64,000 nucleotides of DNA from Pseudomonas palmensis (lineage in GTDB: Bacteria > Pseudomonadota > Gammaproteobacteria > Pseudomonadales > Pseudomonadaceae): NCBI RefSeq assembly GCF_017848315.1, contig NZ_JAFKEC010000028.1, forward strand, positions 1-64,000, given 5' to 3'. The notes beneath the pieces are model-generated. The model did not search any database and had not been told where the DNA came from. It was given only the letters and a program-made list of their open reading frames with translations. Of this stretch, positions 42,122 to 50,732 are shown piece by piece (the first letter of the stretch is position 1; every line of letters begins with the position of its first letter). Made by a program: the position numbers and the translations under genes.

Positions 42122-42439
42122 TAACGCGTCTCCAAAAATCTTCAGCACCAAATTGACAGCATGGCTCCCAGGCTTGGCCGGGATTTCCATGTCCGCTACT
42201 TCGCAGGTTTTTCAACTTCCGCGGACACCACCAACCGGGCTTTGCGTTGCCTATGAACGCATTTTACCGCCCGTGCGGCAATTCGACTTATGGTCAAGGT
42301 GTCCATCGTGCGCTATGGACCGGCCTTAGTCACCCATCGCAGATGAGTGCTGTTGCCAGCTGTTTGGGGCTTTCAGGGACGCAGTTGCTGCTTTTACACA
42401 TGCCAGACTGTTCATTGCTCGCCACACTCTCGTGAAGTT

Positions 42440-42458
42440 GTGAAAACCGTTTTTTCAC
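42440..42458. promoter_or_regulatory. Inverted repeat GTGAAAA-N5-TTTTCAC
   Basis: Seven-base arms with a five-base centre in the long mqo/yajG gap, in otherwise unassigned DNA. Could be a protein-binding site or a weak hairpin. Confidence 0.4.
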
Positions 42459-42651
42459 GCTCTTTTGGAGTCGTGAACCTCAAAAAGGGTGTGCACGATG
42501 GCAAACCCGGCAGGTTCAGGCAGAGCAGAGCGCCGAAGGAACGCGGGCACACCAGCTTGGCAAGACCTGTGTGGGCGGCTCTCTGTGGGCGATTCGGGGA
42601 TGCCGATGCAATGGCATTGGCGGTGCTGCGAGGCCCGATCAGGAGACGTCC

Positions 42652-42674
42652 TTATAATCGGGGGGAGATTATAA
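42652..42674. promoter_or_regulatory. Perfect inverted repeat TTATAATC-N7-GATTATAA
   Basis: Eight-base AT-rich arms surround GGGGGGA in a high-GC background. The arm TTATAATC also resembles a -10 hexamer (TATAAT), so it may be a promoter with an overlapping operator. Confidence 0.5.
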
Positions 42675-42912
42675 CGAGGTCGCGGGCAGAAACGATCTTT
42701 ATTAACGACTTTTGTTGCGCTTTGCTTCGCCGGCCACGCCGTGGCGGGCTGGCCTGCAGGGGGCAGGCGGCTGAACAGAGCGTTCACCGGCGCAGGTGGG
42801 CAGTCTACGCGGTCGATGATGAAACGATTGTGACAGTGGCTGGCCCCGATGGCTGGGGTGGTCCCGGGTGGTTATACTGGCGACCTTTGCTGCTATTCCT
42901 GGAGAGATGAGC

Positions 42913-43497
42913 ATGTTGCAACGTTTGTTGTTCGGTTTGATCGCTGTCACCAGCCTGACCCTGGTCGGTTGTGCCCACAGCCCGCAACAACTCAGCCCGC
43001 AACCCAAACTCACTGCCCAGCTCGCGCCCGTGGGTCGTGGCCAGCCGGTGGTGGTCAAGGTGGTCGATGGTCGTCCTTCGCAAACCCTGGGTACCCGCGG
43101 CGGGCTGTACCCGGAAACCAGCGCCATCACCGTGAACGGCAATGACATCGTGCCCAAGCTGCAGGCCCAGGCCGAGGCAGCGGTGCGCCTGCTGGGCTTC
43201 ACGCCCACGGCGAACGCCTACAACGCCCCGCAGCTGACCGTGACCCTGGCCGAGCTGAAGTACCAGTCGCCCAAGGAAGGCCTGTACGTGACCGAGGCCA
43301 CCATCGGCGCCACCTTCCGTGCCGACGTGTCCAATGCCAACCGCCGCTACAGCGGTCGCTACGGCGCCTCGCTGGACCAGCGCTTCGGCATGGCGCCCAA
43401 CCAGGAAACCAACACCAAGCTGGTGGGTGACGTGCTCAGCGACGCCCTGACCCGCCTGTTCAAGGACCCGACGGTCGGTCAGGTACTGGGCGAGTAA
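42913..43497 (+). CDS. YajG-family lipoprotein
   Basis: About 194 residues with lipobox VTSLTLVGCAHS. The mature part (GRGQPVVVKVVDGRPSQTLGTR and ETNTKLVGDVLSDALTRLFKDP) matches the YajG outer-membrane lipoprotein family, function unknown. The ATG at 42913 has GGAGAG six bases upstream and is preferred to 42907. A strong terminator follows. Confidence 0.88.
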   Translation: MLQRLLFGLIAVTSLTLVGCAHSPQQLSPQPKLTAQLAPVGRGQPVVVKVVDGRPSQTLGTRGGLYPETSAITVNGNDIVPKLQAQAEAAVRLLGFTPTANAYNAPQLTVTLAELKYQSPKEGLYVTEATIGATFRADVSNANRRYSGRYGASLDQRFGMAPNQETNTKLVGDVLSDALTRLFKDPTVGQVLGE

Positions 43498-43515
43498 ACC
43501 CGCTGACGGCAAATG

Positions 43516-43553
43516 AAAAAGCCCGATGCCTCGTTGCAGGCATCGGGCTTTTT
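43516..43553. terminator. Rho-independent terminator
   Basis: AAAAAGCCCGATGCC and GGCATCGGGCTTTTT with an eight-base loop, after the YajG-like gene and before the convergent small ORF. Confidence 0.93.
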
Positions 43554-43569
43554 AGTGGGCGTGACCTGC

Positions 43570-43776
43570 TCAGGCGGCTTCGACGTAGAAGTCCAGCAGG
43601 CTGATGCCGGTGCCCTGGTCGACCTCCGGCAGGTCATGGTGGGCATGCCCGCCAAGTGCGCAGTACACCAGCCACTGGCGGTCCTGGACGTTGAACGCCA
43701 GGCCGTCGATCAAGGCCTGTTGTTCATCGCTGGGGGCGATCAGATAGAGGCGGTCCTGGTTTTCGGCGTGCAGCAT
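43570..43776 (-). CDS. Small hypothetical protein
   Basis: 68 residues, acidic and soluble (LHAENQDRLYLIAPSDEQQ, ISLLDFYVEAA). A good ribosome site (AGGGAGC) precedes the ATG at 43776, and a terminator lies past its end. I do not recognise a family; it seems to be a conserved small pseudomonad protein. Confidence 0.65.
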   Translation of the reverse strand: MLHAENQDRLYLIAPSDEQQALIDGLAFNVQDRQWLVYCALGGHAHHDLPEVDQGTGISLLDFYVEAA

Positions 43777-43939
43777 GACAAGCTCCCTGAGTGTTGAAGG
43801 GCAATAGAGTGGCTTGTCGGGATGACGAACGTGTGACGGCCGGATTTAATTGTCATCGGTCGCAAAGTACGAGAGAGCCGCTGGCGCTTGGGTAGAATGC
43901 GCGGCGTGTCGAGGTCTGGTTTTTTATCGAGGTTGTGCG

Positions 43940-44200
43940 ATGTCGTTGCAAGTGATGTGGGGGCTGCTGGCGGCCCACCCGGCCAAGCTGATCAATGTGC
44001 TGGCCTTGTTGATTACCTGCCCTGGCGGGTTGCTGTTGCAAGCGGCGCGGCGCCGTGGCGCGCAGGCGCTGGCGGGGCTGGCGCGTGATGAGGTGATGGT
44101 GGAGGGGATGAACCTGCGGGTGAACCGGTTCTACTACATCCTGGGGTTTTCGTGCCTGGCGATGGCGCTGCTGCTGTCGTGGTTCAGTACCTGGATCTGA
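43940..44200 (+). CDS. Small membrane protein, two predicted segments
   Basis: 86 residues from the ATG at 43940, preceded by GAGG. Two hydrophobic stretches (KLINVLALLITCPGGLLLQAA and YYILGFSCLAMALLLSWF) flank a short basic/acidic loop. No known family or function. A TAGAAT -10-like hexamer is at 43893-43898. Confidence 0.65.
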   Translation: MSLQVMWGLLAAHPAKLINVLALLITCPGGLLLQAARRRGAQALAGLARDEVMVEGMNLRVNRFYYILGFSCLAMALLLSWFSTWI

Positions 44201-44210
44201 GGTGAAGCCA

Positions 44211-44292
44211 TCGCGGGTCAAGCCCGCTCCCACATGTTCTGCACTGTACTCAAAGCCAGTGATATCCCTGTGGGAGCGGGCTTGACCCGCGA
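44211..44292. repeat. REP-type extragenic palindrome pair
   Basis: TCGCGGGTCAAGCCCGCTCC at 44211 and its exact inverted copy ending 44292 (24-base arms, 34-base centre). This is the P. putida 35-bp REP family. It lies between convergent genes. Confidence 0.9.
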
Positions 44293-44307
44293 TACGGGCG
44301 ACGCGCT

Positions 44308-45471
44308 CTAGAGCGCCAACCCCGCCTTGACGCGGTACTGGTTGCGCACCGGCATCGCATACTGCAGCACCAGGTACGGCTGGTGTTCCACCGGGCAGGC
44401 ATCCAGGCGCCGCTGCCACTCGGCCTGGGCTCGGGCCAGCTCATCGGCCGGGAACACCTCGGCGGCCCTGGGCACCTGCAACTGCGGGTCGGCATCGGCC
44501 CACTGTGCATACGCCAGGTAATGCACCGGGAACAACCGGTAGCCACCCAGTATCTGCCGATCGATTTCCGCCGCCAGTTGCTTGGTGTCTTCGAAGTACT
44601 CGCTCACCGGCGGGGCGAAGTTGATGTGCACGCGACCTTTGTAGCCGGTGATGCCCTGGGCGATGCTCACGTCATCCTCGCCAGGCGCCTTGCTGTAGGT
44701 GCCGGTGGTGGCGCGGATGTACAGCTCGCGGGCCTTGGCCTGGTCGCACGGGTCGTACTCATAGCTGATCGACACCGGGCTCAGGTTCAGCGACTGGATC
44801 ACTGCGCCGAACGGTTCGTCCTTGCGGCTCATGTGGAACATCTTGAGGATCGCCGAATCGGTGCGGTCGTCACCATCCTTGGCGCGGCCCTCGGCCTGGG
44901 CGATCCAGATCGAGGCGCAGTCGTTGCGGATCGAGTGGTTGATGTATGCCGACAGCAGCTGATAGGCCGCCAGCTTTTCGCGCCGCCCGGTGATCGAGCG
45001 GTGCACGATGAAGCTCTTGTTCAGGCGCATCATGTCGCTGACGAACGGCTTTTGCAGCAGGTTGTCGCCGATCGCGATGCGCGGGGTCGGCAGGCCGGCG
45101 TGGTACACCGCATAGTTGACGAAGGCCGGGTCCATCACGATGTCGCGGTGGTTGGCCAGGAACAGGTAGGCACTGCCGGACTTGAACTGCTCGACACCGG
45201 TGTAGGTCACCCCGTCGGTGGCGCGGTCGATGGTGTGGTCGACGTAGTATTCGACCTTGTCCTGCAGGGTCGATACGCAACTGACCCCGGCAAATTCCTT
45301 GCGCAGGCGCCGGGCGATCAGCGGCTTGAGCAGCCATCCGAAAGCCCCGGCCATGCGCGGGAAGCGAAAGTGGGTGAGGATATCCAGAAATGCCGGGTCG
45401 CTGAGCAGGCGCGCCAGCACGGCGGGCACCTCGGCGTCGTTGTACGGTCGGATGGCATCGAATTCGCCCAT
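44308..45471 (-). CDS. PlsC-like glycerolipid acyltransferase
   Basis: About 387 residues from the ATG at 45471. An acyltransferase motif block is visible: SAYLFLANHRDIVMDPAFVNY, RIAIGDNLLQKPFVSDMMRLNKSFIVHRS and IWIAQAEGRAKDG. It would acylate a glycerol-phosphate-type acceptor at the membrane. The usual HX4D is here His108-X5-Asp114 (or His-Arg-Asp), a variant seen in this subfamily. C-terminal residues 270-387 are unlike PlsC. No partner genes show the substrate. It is divergent from a zinc-ribbon protein gene. Confidence 0.75.
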   Translation of the reverse strand: MGEFDAIRPYNDAEVPAVLARLLSDPAFLDILTHFRFPRMAGAFGWLLKPLIARRLRKEFAGVSCVSTLQDKVEYYVDHTIDRATDGVTYTGVEQFKSGSAYLFLANHRDIVMDPAFVNYAVYHAGLPTPRIAIGDNLLQKPFVSDMMRLNKSFIVHRSITGRREKLAAYQLLSAYINHSIRNDCASIWIAQAEGRAKDGDDRTDSAILKMFHMSRKDEPFGAVIQSLNLSPVSISYEYDPCDQAKARELYIRATTGTYSKAPGEDDVSIAQGITGYKGRVHINFAPPVSEYFEDTKQLAAEIDRQILGGYRLFPVHYLAYAQWADADPQLQVPRAAEVFPADELARAQAEWQRRLDACPVEHQPYLVLQYAMPVRNQYRVKAGLAL

Positions 45472-45594
45472 CATGCTCTCTTGTTGGAAACGGCTAGGGT
45501 AATAGTAGGGCTGCGGACTGAAAAACGGCTCAGACACCGGCAAGGCCTGTAAATAGACCGGCAATTATACGCACAAGTCACCTGGGAGACTGCG

Positions 45595-45777
45595 ATGGTG
45601 GAATCTGCTTTCTATGATTGTCCTTACTGCGGTGAGCAAGTGGAAACTACCGTTGACCTGTCCGGTGGCGACCAGAGCTATATCGAGGACTGCCAGGTCT
45701 GTTGCCGGCCGATCGTGTTCGTGCTGCAGGTGCATGGCGAGGAGTGGATGCTGGACGTCAAGCGCGAGGACGAGTGA
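45595..45777 (+). CDS. CPXCG-type cysteine-rich zinc-ribbon protein
   Basis: 60 residues. Two CxxC pairs (YDCPYCGEQ and EDCQVCCRP) make a zinc ribbon of the CPXCG family (PF14255 type). Function unknown. GGAG lies before the ATG at 45595. Its TGA overlaps the next ATG (TGATG), so the two proteins are made together. Confidence 0.9.
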   Translation: MVESAFYDCPYCGEQVETTVDLSGGDQSYIEDCQVCCRPIVFVLQVHGEEWMLDVKREDE

Positions 45778-46037
45778 TGCAGCGTATCTACGAGCCGGAA
45801 AGTCTGCTGGAGGCCGAGCTTCTGATCGGCATGCTGCGCAGCGAAGGGATCCAGGCGCACCTGAGTGGGCGCGACCTGATGGGCGCCGTGGGCGAGCTGC
45901 CGATGCAGGGGCTGCTGGGCCTGGCGGTGCCCGATGCGCAGGCCGAATACGCACGCCAGCTGATCGCCGCGTACAATGGCGCCCAGCCGCTTCCTGGCGA
46001 CGAGCCGGAGAGCCTTCCGGGAATACTGATTTGCTAG
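45777..46037 (+). CDS. DUF2007 protein (putative signal-transducing protein)
   Basis: 86 residues. RIYEPESLLEAELLIGMLRSEGIQAHLSGRDL is a typical DUF2007 ferredoxin-like fold related to PII-like small domains. Function unknown. Starts in the stop codon of the zinc-ribbon gene and ends nine bases before the SRAP gene, so the three form an operon. Confidence 0.9.
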   Translation: MQRIYEPESLLEAELLIGMLRSEGIQAHLSGRDLMGAVGELPMQGLLGLAVPDAQAEYARQLIAAYNGAQPLPGDEPESLPGILIC

Positions 46038-46046
46038 GTTTTGCTC

Positions 46047-46667
46047 ATGTGTGGACGTTACGCCCTGTTTCGCTGGTCTTCGGCGTTTGCCGCGCTGCCC
46101 GGGTTCCCGCCTGACCAGCAGGCGCAATGGAACATCTCGCCCGGCGCCTCGGTGCTGATCCAGCGTCAGCGCGAAGGCCAGCTGGAGCTGGCGCGGGCGC
46201 GCTGGGGGCTGACCCCGGCGTGGCTGACCGACCTGTCGCGCACCCCGGCCCAGGCGCGCGCCGAGACCCTGGCCGAGCAACCGATGTTTCGCGAAGCGTT
46301 TCGCCTGCGCCGTTGCCTGCTGCCGGCCAACGGCTTCTACGAGTGGCGCGGCACGGCGCGCAAGCGGCCGTACTGGCTGACGCCGGGCGAGGGGTCTTCG
46401 CTGTTCTTTGCCGGCGTGTGGGAGGCCTACCCGGTGCAGGACCAGGTGTGGCTGAGCACGGCGGTGGTGACCCAGGCCGCAGTCAACCAGCGCCGGCCGC
46501 TGATTCTGGATGCGGCAGGGCAGGCCGCGTGGCTGGACCCGCAGACGCCGCTGGTGAAGTTGCAGGAATTGCTCGCTGGCCCGCAGGCCGCCTTGCGCGA
46601 GCGGGTGCTGGCGAACCTGGTGAATGATCCGAAGTTGAATGCGCCGGAGTGCCTGACCCCAGCCTAG
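46047..46667 (+). CDS. SRAP-domain protein (YedK/HMCES-like) with changed active site
   Basis: 206 residues. The SRAP family crosslinks to abasic sites in single-stranded DNA through Cys2. Present here: MCGRYALF with Cys2 after Met removal, WNISPG, the RCLLPANGFYEWR block with catalytic Glu99. Altered: the usual NAR-ET is AQARAETL (Gln69 for Asn) and the usual HDRMP is NQRRP (Asn147 for His). In YedK the Asn and His help form and reverse the ring-opened crosslink, so this may be a stable-crosslinking or non-reversing variant. Third gene of the zinc-ribbon/DUF2007 operon. Confidence 0.88.
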   Translation: MCGRYALFRWSSAFAALPGFPPDQQAQWNISPGASVLIQRQREGQLELARARWGLTPAWLTDLSRTPAQARAETLAEQPMFREAFRLRRCLLPANGFYEWRGTARKRPYWLTPGEGSSLFFAGVWEAYPVQDQVWLSTAVVTQAAVNQRRPLILDAAGQAAWLDPQTPLVKLQELLAGPQAALRERVLANLVNDPKLNAPECLTPA

Positions 46668-46698
46668 GTGTCGCGGCCTTGCCGGCGAAGCTTCTGGC

Positions 46699-48840
46699 TC
46701 AGACGCGAAACTGATTGATCAACCGGCGCTGCTGCTCCGCCAGCTTGGTCAGCTCCGCGCTCGCCGCGCTTGACTCATCCGCCCCGCCAGCCACTTCATT
46801 GGCCACCTGGCCGATATTGATCACGTTGCGGTTGATGTCCTCGGCCACTGCGCTCTGCTCCTCCGCCGCGCTGGCGATCTGGGTGTTCATGTCGTTGATC
46901 ACCGACACCGCCCGGGTGATGCTCTCCAGCGCCTGGGCCGCCTGCGCCGCCTGTTGCACGCTGACTTCGGTCTTGCCCTGACTGTCCTCCATTACCTGCA
47001 CCACATCCCGTGTGCCCTGCTGCAACTGCTGGATCATCTGCTGGATCTCTTCGGTAGCCTGCTGGGTCTTCTGCGCCAGGTTGCGCACTTCATCGGCCAC
47101 CACGGCAAACCCGCGTCCCTGTTCACCGGCTCGCGCCGCCTCGATGGCCGCGTTGAGCGCCAGCAGGTTGGTGTGTTCGGCAATTGCACGAATCGCCACC
47201 AGGATCGCGTTGATGTTCTCGCTGTCGCGCGCCAGGGCCTGTACCACACCCACCGCACGGCCGATCTCCTCGGCCAGGGCGCTGATCGAGGTGGAGGTGT
47301 TGCGCACGATCTCCAGGCCCTGGTTGGCGGCCTGGTCGGCATTGCTGGCCGCTTGCGCCGCATGGGTGGCATTGCGCGCCACGTCCTGGGCGGTCGCGGT
47401 CATTTCATGCACCGCAGTGGCCACCAGGTCGATTTCGGCCATCTGCTTGTGCACGCCCTGGTTGGTGCGAATGGCGATGTCGGCGGTGTGCTCGGACGAG
47501 TCGCTGACCTTCTGCACCGACACCACCACCTGGCTGATCATTGCCTGCAGCTTGCTCAGGAATGTATTGAAGCCACGGGCGATGGCGCCCAGTTCGTCGG
47601 CGCGATCACTGCTCAGGCGCCGGGTCAGGTCACCTTCGCCCTGGGCGATGTCGTCCAGCATGCCGACCATCTGGCGCAGCGGCCGGGCGATGCCGTGGGC
47701 CAGCAGCCAGATGACCAGCAGGCCAAGCCCGGCGATGCCCAGGCCGACCACGATCATGCCGGTGAGGTCGGTGCTGCGCTGGGCGCTCATTTCGCGCTGC
47801 AGCGCGTCGAGGTCGGCCATCACCGCGCTGACCGGCAGTTGCAGCAGCAAGGTCCAGCGCGAGGCGGTGTTGCCCACGGCAAATGGCACGAACAGCTCGA
47901 TCTGTCCGCTGGCATGGTCGATTTCGTAGTGCAGCGCCTTGCCCGACAGGTTGCCGAGCACCGCCACTTCATCGGGTTGCAGCACATCGCTGGCTTTTTT
48001 GCCGAACGTGCTCGCATCCTTGGTGTAGGCCACCACGCGTCCGTTGTTGGACAGCAGCGCCATCTCGCCCGCGCCGTCATACAGCTGGGCGTCGGCGGCC
48101 TTGAGCATATCCTGGATGAAGTTCAGCGACAGGTCGGCGGCGGCGATGCCCTGGAACTGGCCGTTGACCATGATCGGCTCGACGAACGAGGCCAGCATCA
48201 CGGTCTTGTTGCCCACCTGGTACGGGGCCGGGTCGATGGCGCAGGCCTTGCCGGTCTCCTTGGAACACAGGTAGTACTCGCTGGTGCGCACGCCCGTGGG
48301 CAGCAGGGTACGGTCGTCCACATCCTGGAGTTTGTCGAGGGTCAGGCTACCGTCGTCGTTACGGTACCACCACGGCAGAAAGCGCCCGCTCTGCGGGTTG
48401 ACGCCCGCCAGCGTGCTGCCTGCATAGCGGGCATCGTCGTGGTCCAGCGCGTTGGGCTCCCAGCCCACGTAAACGCCCAGCAGCAGCGGGTTGTCCAGGG
48501 CGGTCTGCCTGAGCAGGGCGATCATCTGTTCGCGTTCGAGCTTGAGCTGCGGGTTGCCGGCAGCATCCTGCATGCCGATCAGGGCATTGGTGGTGGCCAG
48601 GCCGCGGGCGATCAGCAGCGGCGCCTCGAGGCTGCGCTGGATCTGGCTGACCTGGGTCTGGGCCAGGGCCGTCAGGCGTTGCTCGATCACTGCCTCGAAC
48701 TGTTGCTGGGTGCGGTTGTGCACCAGCGTCTGGGTGCGGGCACCGGAATACACTGCGTATAGCACCAGTGCTGCAACGATGCTCAGCACGATGGCACCGG
48801 CCAGCGCGGCCACGGAAAACTGGATCGACTTGAACTTCAT
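46699..48840 (-). CDS. Methyl-accepting chemotaxis protein with dCache domain
   Basis: 713 residues. First membrane segment about 11-32, a large periplasmic double-Cache sensor (about 40-360, [55 protein letters not shown]), second segment about 365-390, a HAMP domain ([22 protein letters not shown]), and the signalling tip [29 protein letters not shown]. It steers flagella through CheA/CheW. The YR..WYR-like pattern and D in the sensor recall amino-acid receptors, but ligand is unproven. It stands alone with no che genes near. Confidence 0.93.
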   Translation of the reverse strand: MKFKSIQFSVAALAGAIVLSIVAALVLYAVYSGARTQTLVHNRTQQQFEAVIEQRLTALAQTQVSQIQRSLEAPLLIARGLATTNALIGMQDAAGNPQLKLEREQMIALLRQTALDNPLLLGVYVGWEPNALDHDDARYAGSTLAGVNPQSGRFLPWWYRNDDGSLTLDKLQDVDDRTLLPTGVRTSEYYLCSKETGKACAIDPAPYQVGNKTVMLASFVEPIMVNGQFQGIAAADLSLNFIQDMLKAADAQLYDGAGEMALLSNNGRVVAYTKDASTFGKKASDVLQPDEVAVLGNLSGKALHYEIDHASGQIELFVPFAVGNTASRWTLLLQLPVSAVMADLDALQREMSAQRSTDLTGMIVVGLGIAGLGLLVIWLLAHGIARPLRQMVGMLDDIAQGEGDLTRRLSSDRADELGAIARGFNTFLSKLQAMISQVVVSVQKVSDSSEHTADIAIRTNQGVHKQMAEIDLVATAVHEMTATAQDVARNATHAAQAASNADQAANQGLEIVRNTSTSISALAEEIGRAVGVVQALARDSENINAILVAIRAIAEHTNLLALNAAIEAARAGEQGRGFAVVADEVRNLAQKTQQATEEIQQMIQQLQQGTRDVVQVMEDSQGKTEVSVQQAAQAAQALESITRAVSVINDMNTQIASAAEEQSAVAEDINRNVINIGQVANEVAGGADESSAASAELTKLAEQQRRLINQFRV

Positions 48841-48994
48841 GGGAGCTCCGAGCGCAAAGAGGGTCGCCTGTCTGGGCGTTATCGGCGCGCCGGGGGCAAA
48901 GCATGAGTGTGGCGATGCAATTCTTCGCGAACGGCTGTAGCGCGTTTATGATGCGCGGCCTAGGATACGCCGCATGTTCGAAGGGAGTGTTTTC

Positions 48995-49810
48995 ATGCGT
49001 AGATCAGTTGTTATCGGTGCCCTGAGCGCCAGTGTGCTGCTGGCCGGTTGCCAGGCCGTGAACACCACCAGTGGTGGAGCGGTAGGCGTGGAGCGCAAGC
49101 AGTACATGTTCAGCATGCTGTCGACCGATGAGGTCAACCAGATGTACGCGCAGTCGTACCAGCAGACCCTGGGCGAGGCATCCACCAAGGGTATGCTCGA
49201 CAAGACCAGTGCCACCGCCAAGCGGGTGCAGGCCATTGCCGATCGGCTGATCGTGCAGGCGCCGAAGTTCCGCCCCGATGCGGCGCAGTGGAAATGGGAA
49301 GTCAACCTGATCAAGAGCGACGAGCTCAATGCCAACTGCGGCCCGGGTGGCAAGATCATTTTCTATACCGGCCTGATCGACAAGCTCAAGCTGACCGACG
49401 ACGAGATCGCGGCGGTGATGGGCCACGAGATCGCCCACGCCCTGCGCGAGCATGGTCGCGAGGCGATGTCCAAGGCCTATGGTGTTGAGATGGCGCGCCA
49501 GGGCGCAGGTGCCCTGTTCGGCCTGGGCCAGGACAGCCTGGCGCTGGCCGACACCGTGGTGCAGTACAGCATGACCTTGCCCAACAGCCGCAGCAACGAG
49601 AACGAAGCCGACCTGATCGGCCTGGAGCTGGCGGCGCGTGCGGGCTACAACCCGAATGCGGCGATCAGCCTGTGGAACAAGATGACCGAAGCGTCGGGTG
49701 GTTCGCAGCCTGAGTTCATGAGTACTCACCCGGCTTCGAGCAGCCGTATCGCGTCGTTGCAGGCGGCGATTCCCAAGGTGATGCCGTTGTACGAGCAAGC
49801 CAGAAAATAG
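48995..49810 (+). CDS. M48 family metalloprotease lipoprotein
   Basis: About 271 residues with lipobox (SASVLLAGCQAV). The zinc site is HEIAHALREH with a third ligand in ENEADLIGLELAA. It is like E. coli LoiP/YggG, an outer-membrane-anchored protease. The start at 48995 (MRRSVVIG) has GAAGGGAG upstream and is chosen over 48974. No partner nearby. Confidence 0.92.
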   Translation: MRRSVVIGALSASVLLAGCQAVNTTSGGAVGVERKQYMFSMLSTDEVNQMYAQSYQQTLGEASTKGMLDKTSATAKRVQAIADRLIVQAPKFRPDAAQWKWEVNLIKSDELNANCGPGGKIIFYTGLIDKLKLTDDEIAAVMGHEIAHALREHGREAMSKAYGVEMARQGAGALFGLGQDSLALADTVVQYSMTLPNSRSNENEADLIGLELAARAGYNPNAAISLWNKMTEASGGSQPEFMSTHPASSSRIASLQAAIPKVMPLYEQARK

Positions 49811-49820
49811 CGCCGTGACC

Positions 49821-49876
49821 TTCGCCGGCACTGTCGGCTCCTACCTGAACCTGTAGGAGCCGGCCTTGCCGGCGAA
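49821..49876. repeat. REP-type extragenic palindrome pair
   Basis: TTCGCCGGCACTGTCGGCTCC and GGAGCCGGCCTTGCCGGCGAA are inverted with a few mismatches, joined by a 14-base centre. Same family as the copy at 36869-36928, between the convergent M48 and GDT1 genes. Confidence 0.82.
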
Positions 49877-49897
49877 TGCTTCACACGCTAGCCGGTA

Positions 49898-50485
49898 TCA
49901 GCCCACCCACCCGCTGACCTTCATCGCCGAATACACCGCCACCAGCGCCAGCACCACGAATGCCGTGGCCGCCAGGCGACGGATCAGGGTCAACGGCAGC
50001 TTCTCGGCGGCAAAATTGCCCGCCAGCACCACCGGTACGTTGGCAATCAGCATGCCCAGGGTGGTACCGATGATCACCATGATCAGGTGCGGGTACTGCG
50101 CCGCCAGCATCACCGTGGCCACCTGCGTCTTGTCGCCGATCTCGGCAATGAAGAACGCGATCAGCGTGGTCAGGAACGGGCCGAAGCGCCGCGCCGTACT
50201 GGCTTCATCGTCATCCATCTTGTCCGGCACCAGGGTCCACAGGGCCGTGGCGGCAAAGCTTGCGGCCAGGATCCAGTGCAACGTGGCCTCCGAGAAGAAA
50301 CTGCCGAACCACGCACCCACCGCACCGGCCGCCGCATGGTTGGCCAGGGTCGCGGCAACGATACCGGCGATGATCGGCCAGGGTTTGCGAAAGCGTGCAG
50401 CGAGGATGAGCGCGAGCAGTTGCGTCTTGTCGCCGATTTCGGCGAGCGCAACGATGGCGGTGGGGACCAGCAATGATTCCAGCAT
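49898..50485 (-). CDS. TMEM165/GDT1-family manganese exporter
   Basis: 195 residues in six hydrophobic segments. The family's duplicated motif is seen twice: ALAEIGDKTQ (residues 15-22) and IAEIGDKTQ (113-121), which line the ion path. Bacterial members export Mn(II). It is preceded by a yybP-ykoY manganese riboswitch, which supports the assignment. The start at 50485 has TAGGAATC before it. Confidence 0.93.
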   Translation of the reverse strand: MLESLLVPTAIVALAEIGDKTQLLALILAARFRKPWPIIAGIVAATLANHAAAGAVGAWFGSFFSEATLHWILAASFAATALWTLVPDKMDDDEASTARRFGPFLTTLIAFFIAEIGDKTQVATVMLAAQYPHLIMVIIGTTLGMLIANVPVVLAGNFAAEKLPLTLIRRLAATAFVVLALVAVYSAMKVSGWVG

Positions 50486-50515
50486 CAGGATTCCTACGGG
50501 GGCGGGTCGACACGG

Positions 50516-50564
50516 CTATGACACGTACAGCCTTCCCGCCCCGGGTAAGGTGTGCGTGTCATAG
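50516..50564 (-). promoter_or_regulatory. Long hairpin, probable expression platform
   Basis: CTATGACACG (50516-50525) pairs exactly with CGTGTCATAG (50555-50564), with further pairing of inner CCTTCCCG/CCGGG..AAGG. It lies between the riboswitch aptamer and the GDT1 start, and may compete with the aptamer. Confidence 0.6.
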
Positions 50565-50706
50565 GTCTTGTCAAACCCTGGATCCGTCTGTGCGGACCGT
50601 GGGTCGTACGCGCCATGGTCTGAGGACCAAGTATGTTGACGCGTACCGGGCGAGCTGGGTGCTCGCGGGAGACTACTCCCCTAGGACGGAGCGGATTCTG
50701 CCTAGG
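50565..50706 (-). ncRNA. yybP-ykoY manganese riboswitch
   Basis: On the minus strand the leader of the GDT1 gene holds the two conserved internal-loop patterns of this class: GGGGAGTAG (complement of 50673-50681) followed by a stem, and GTCAACATACTTGG (complement of 50627-50640) with ACCATGGCGCG following. The class binds Mn(II) and turns on Mn exporters such as mntP and GDT1-type genes. The exact ends are estimated. Confidence 0.82.
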
Positions 50707-50732
50707 CAAAACCGTTTGGGCAAGCGAAGTTT

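Larger units (their letters stand above)
42122..42912. other. 790-bp gene-free region with inverted repeats
   Basis: Between the divergent mqo and YajG-like genes. The open frames here (42455-42787 minus, 42489-42674 plus, 42347-42910 plus) show no family likeness and poor codon use. Visible elements: GTGAAAA/TTTTCAC inverted repeat at 42440-42458, the perfect TTATAATC-N7-GATTATAA repeat at 42652-42674, and a TATACT -10-like hexamer at 42873-42878 before the lipoprotein gene. A long leader or small RNA is possible but not shown. Confidence 0.6.

Noticed and set aside
42455..42787. 110-residue minus-strand and 61-residue plus-strand frames in the mqo/yajG gap
   Set aside because: Codon use and composition do not resemble neighbours and no good ribosome site or family likeness is seen; left as gene-free region.
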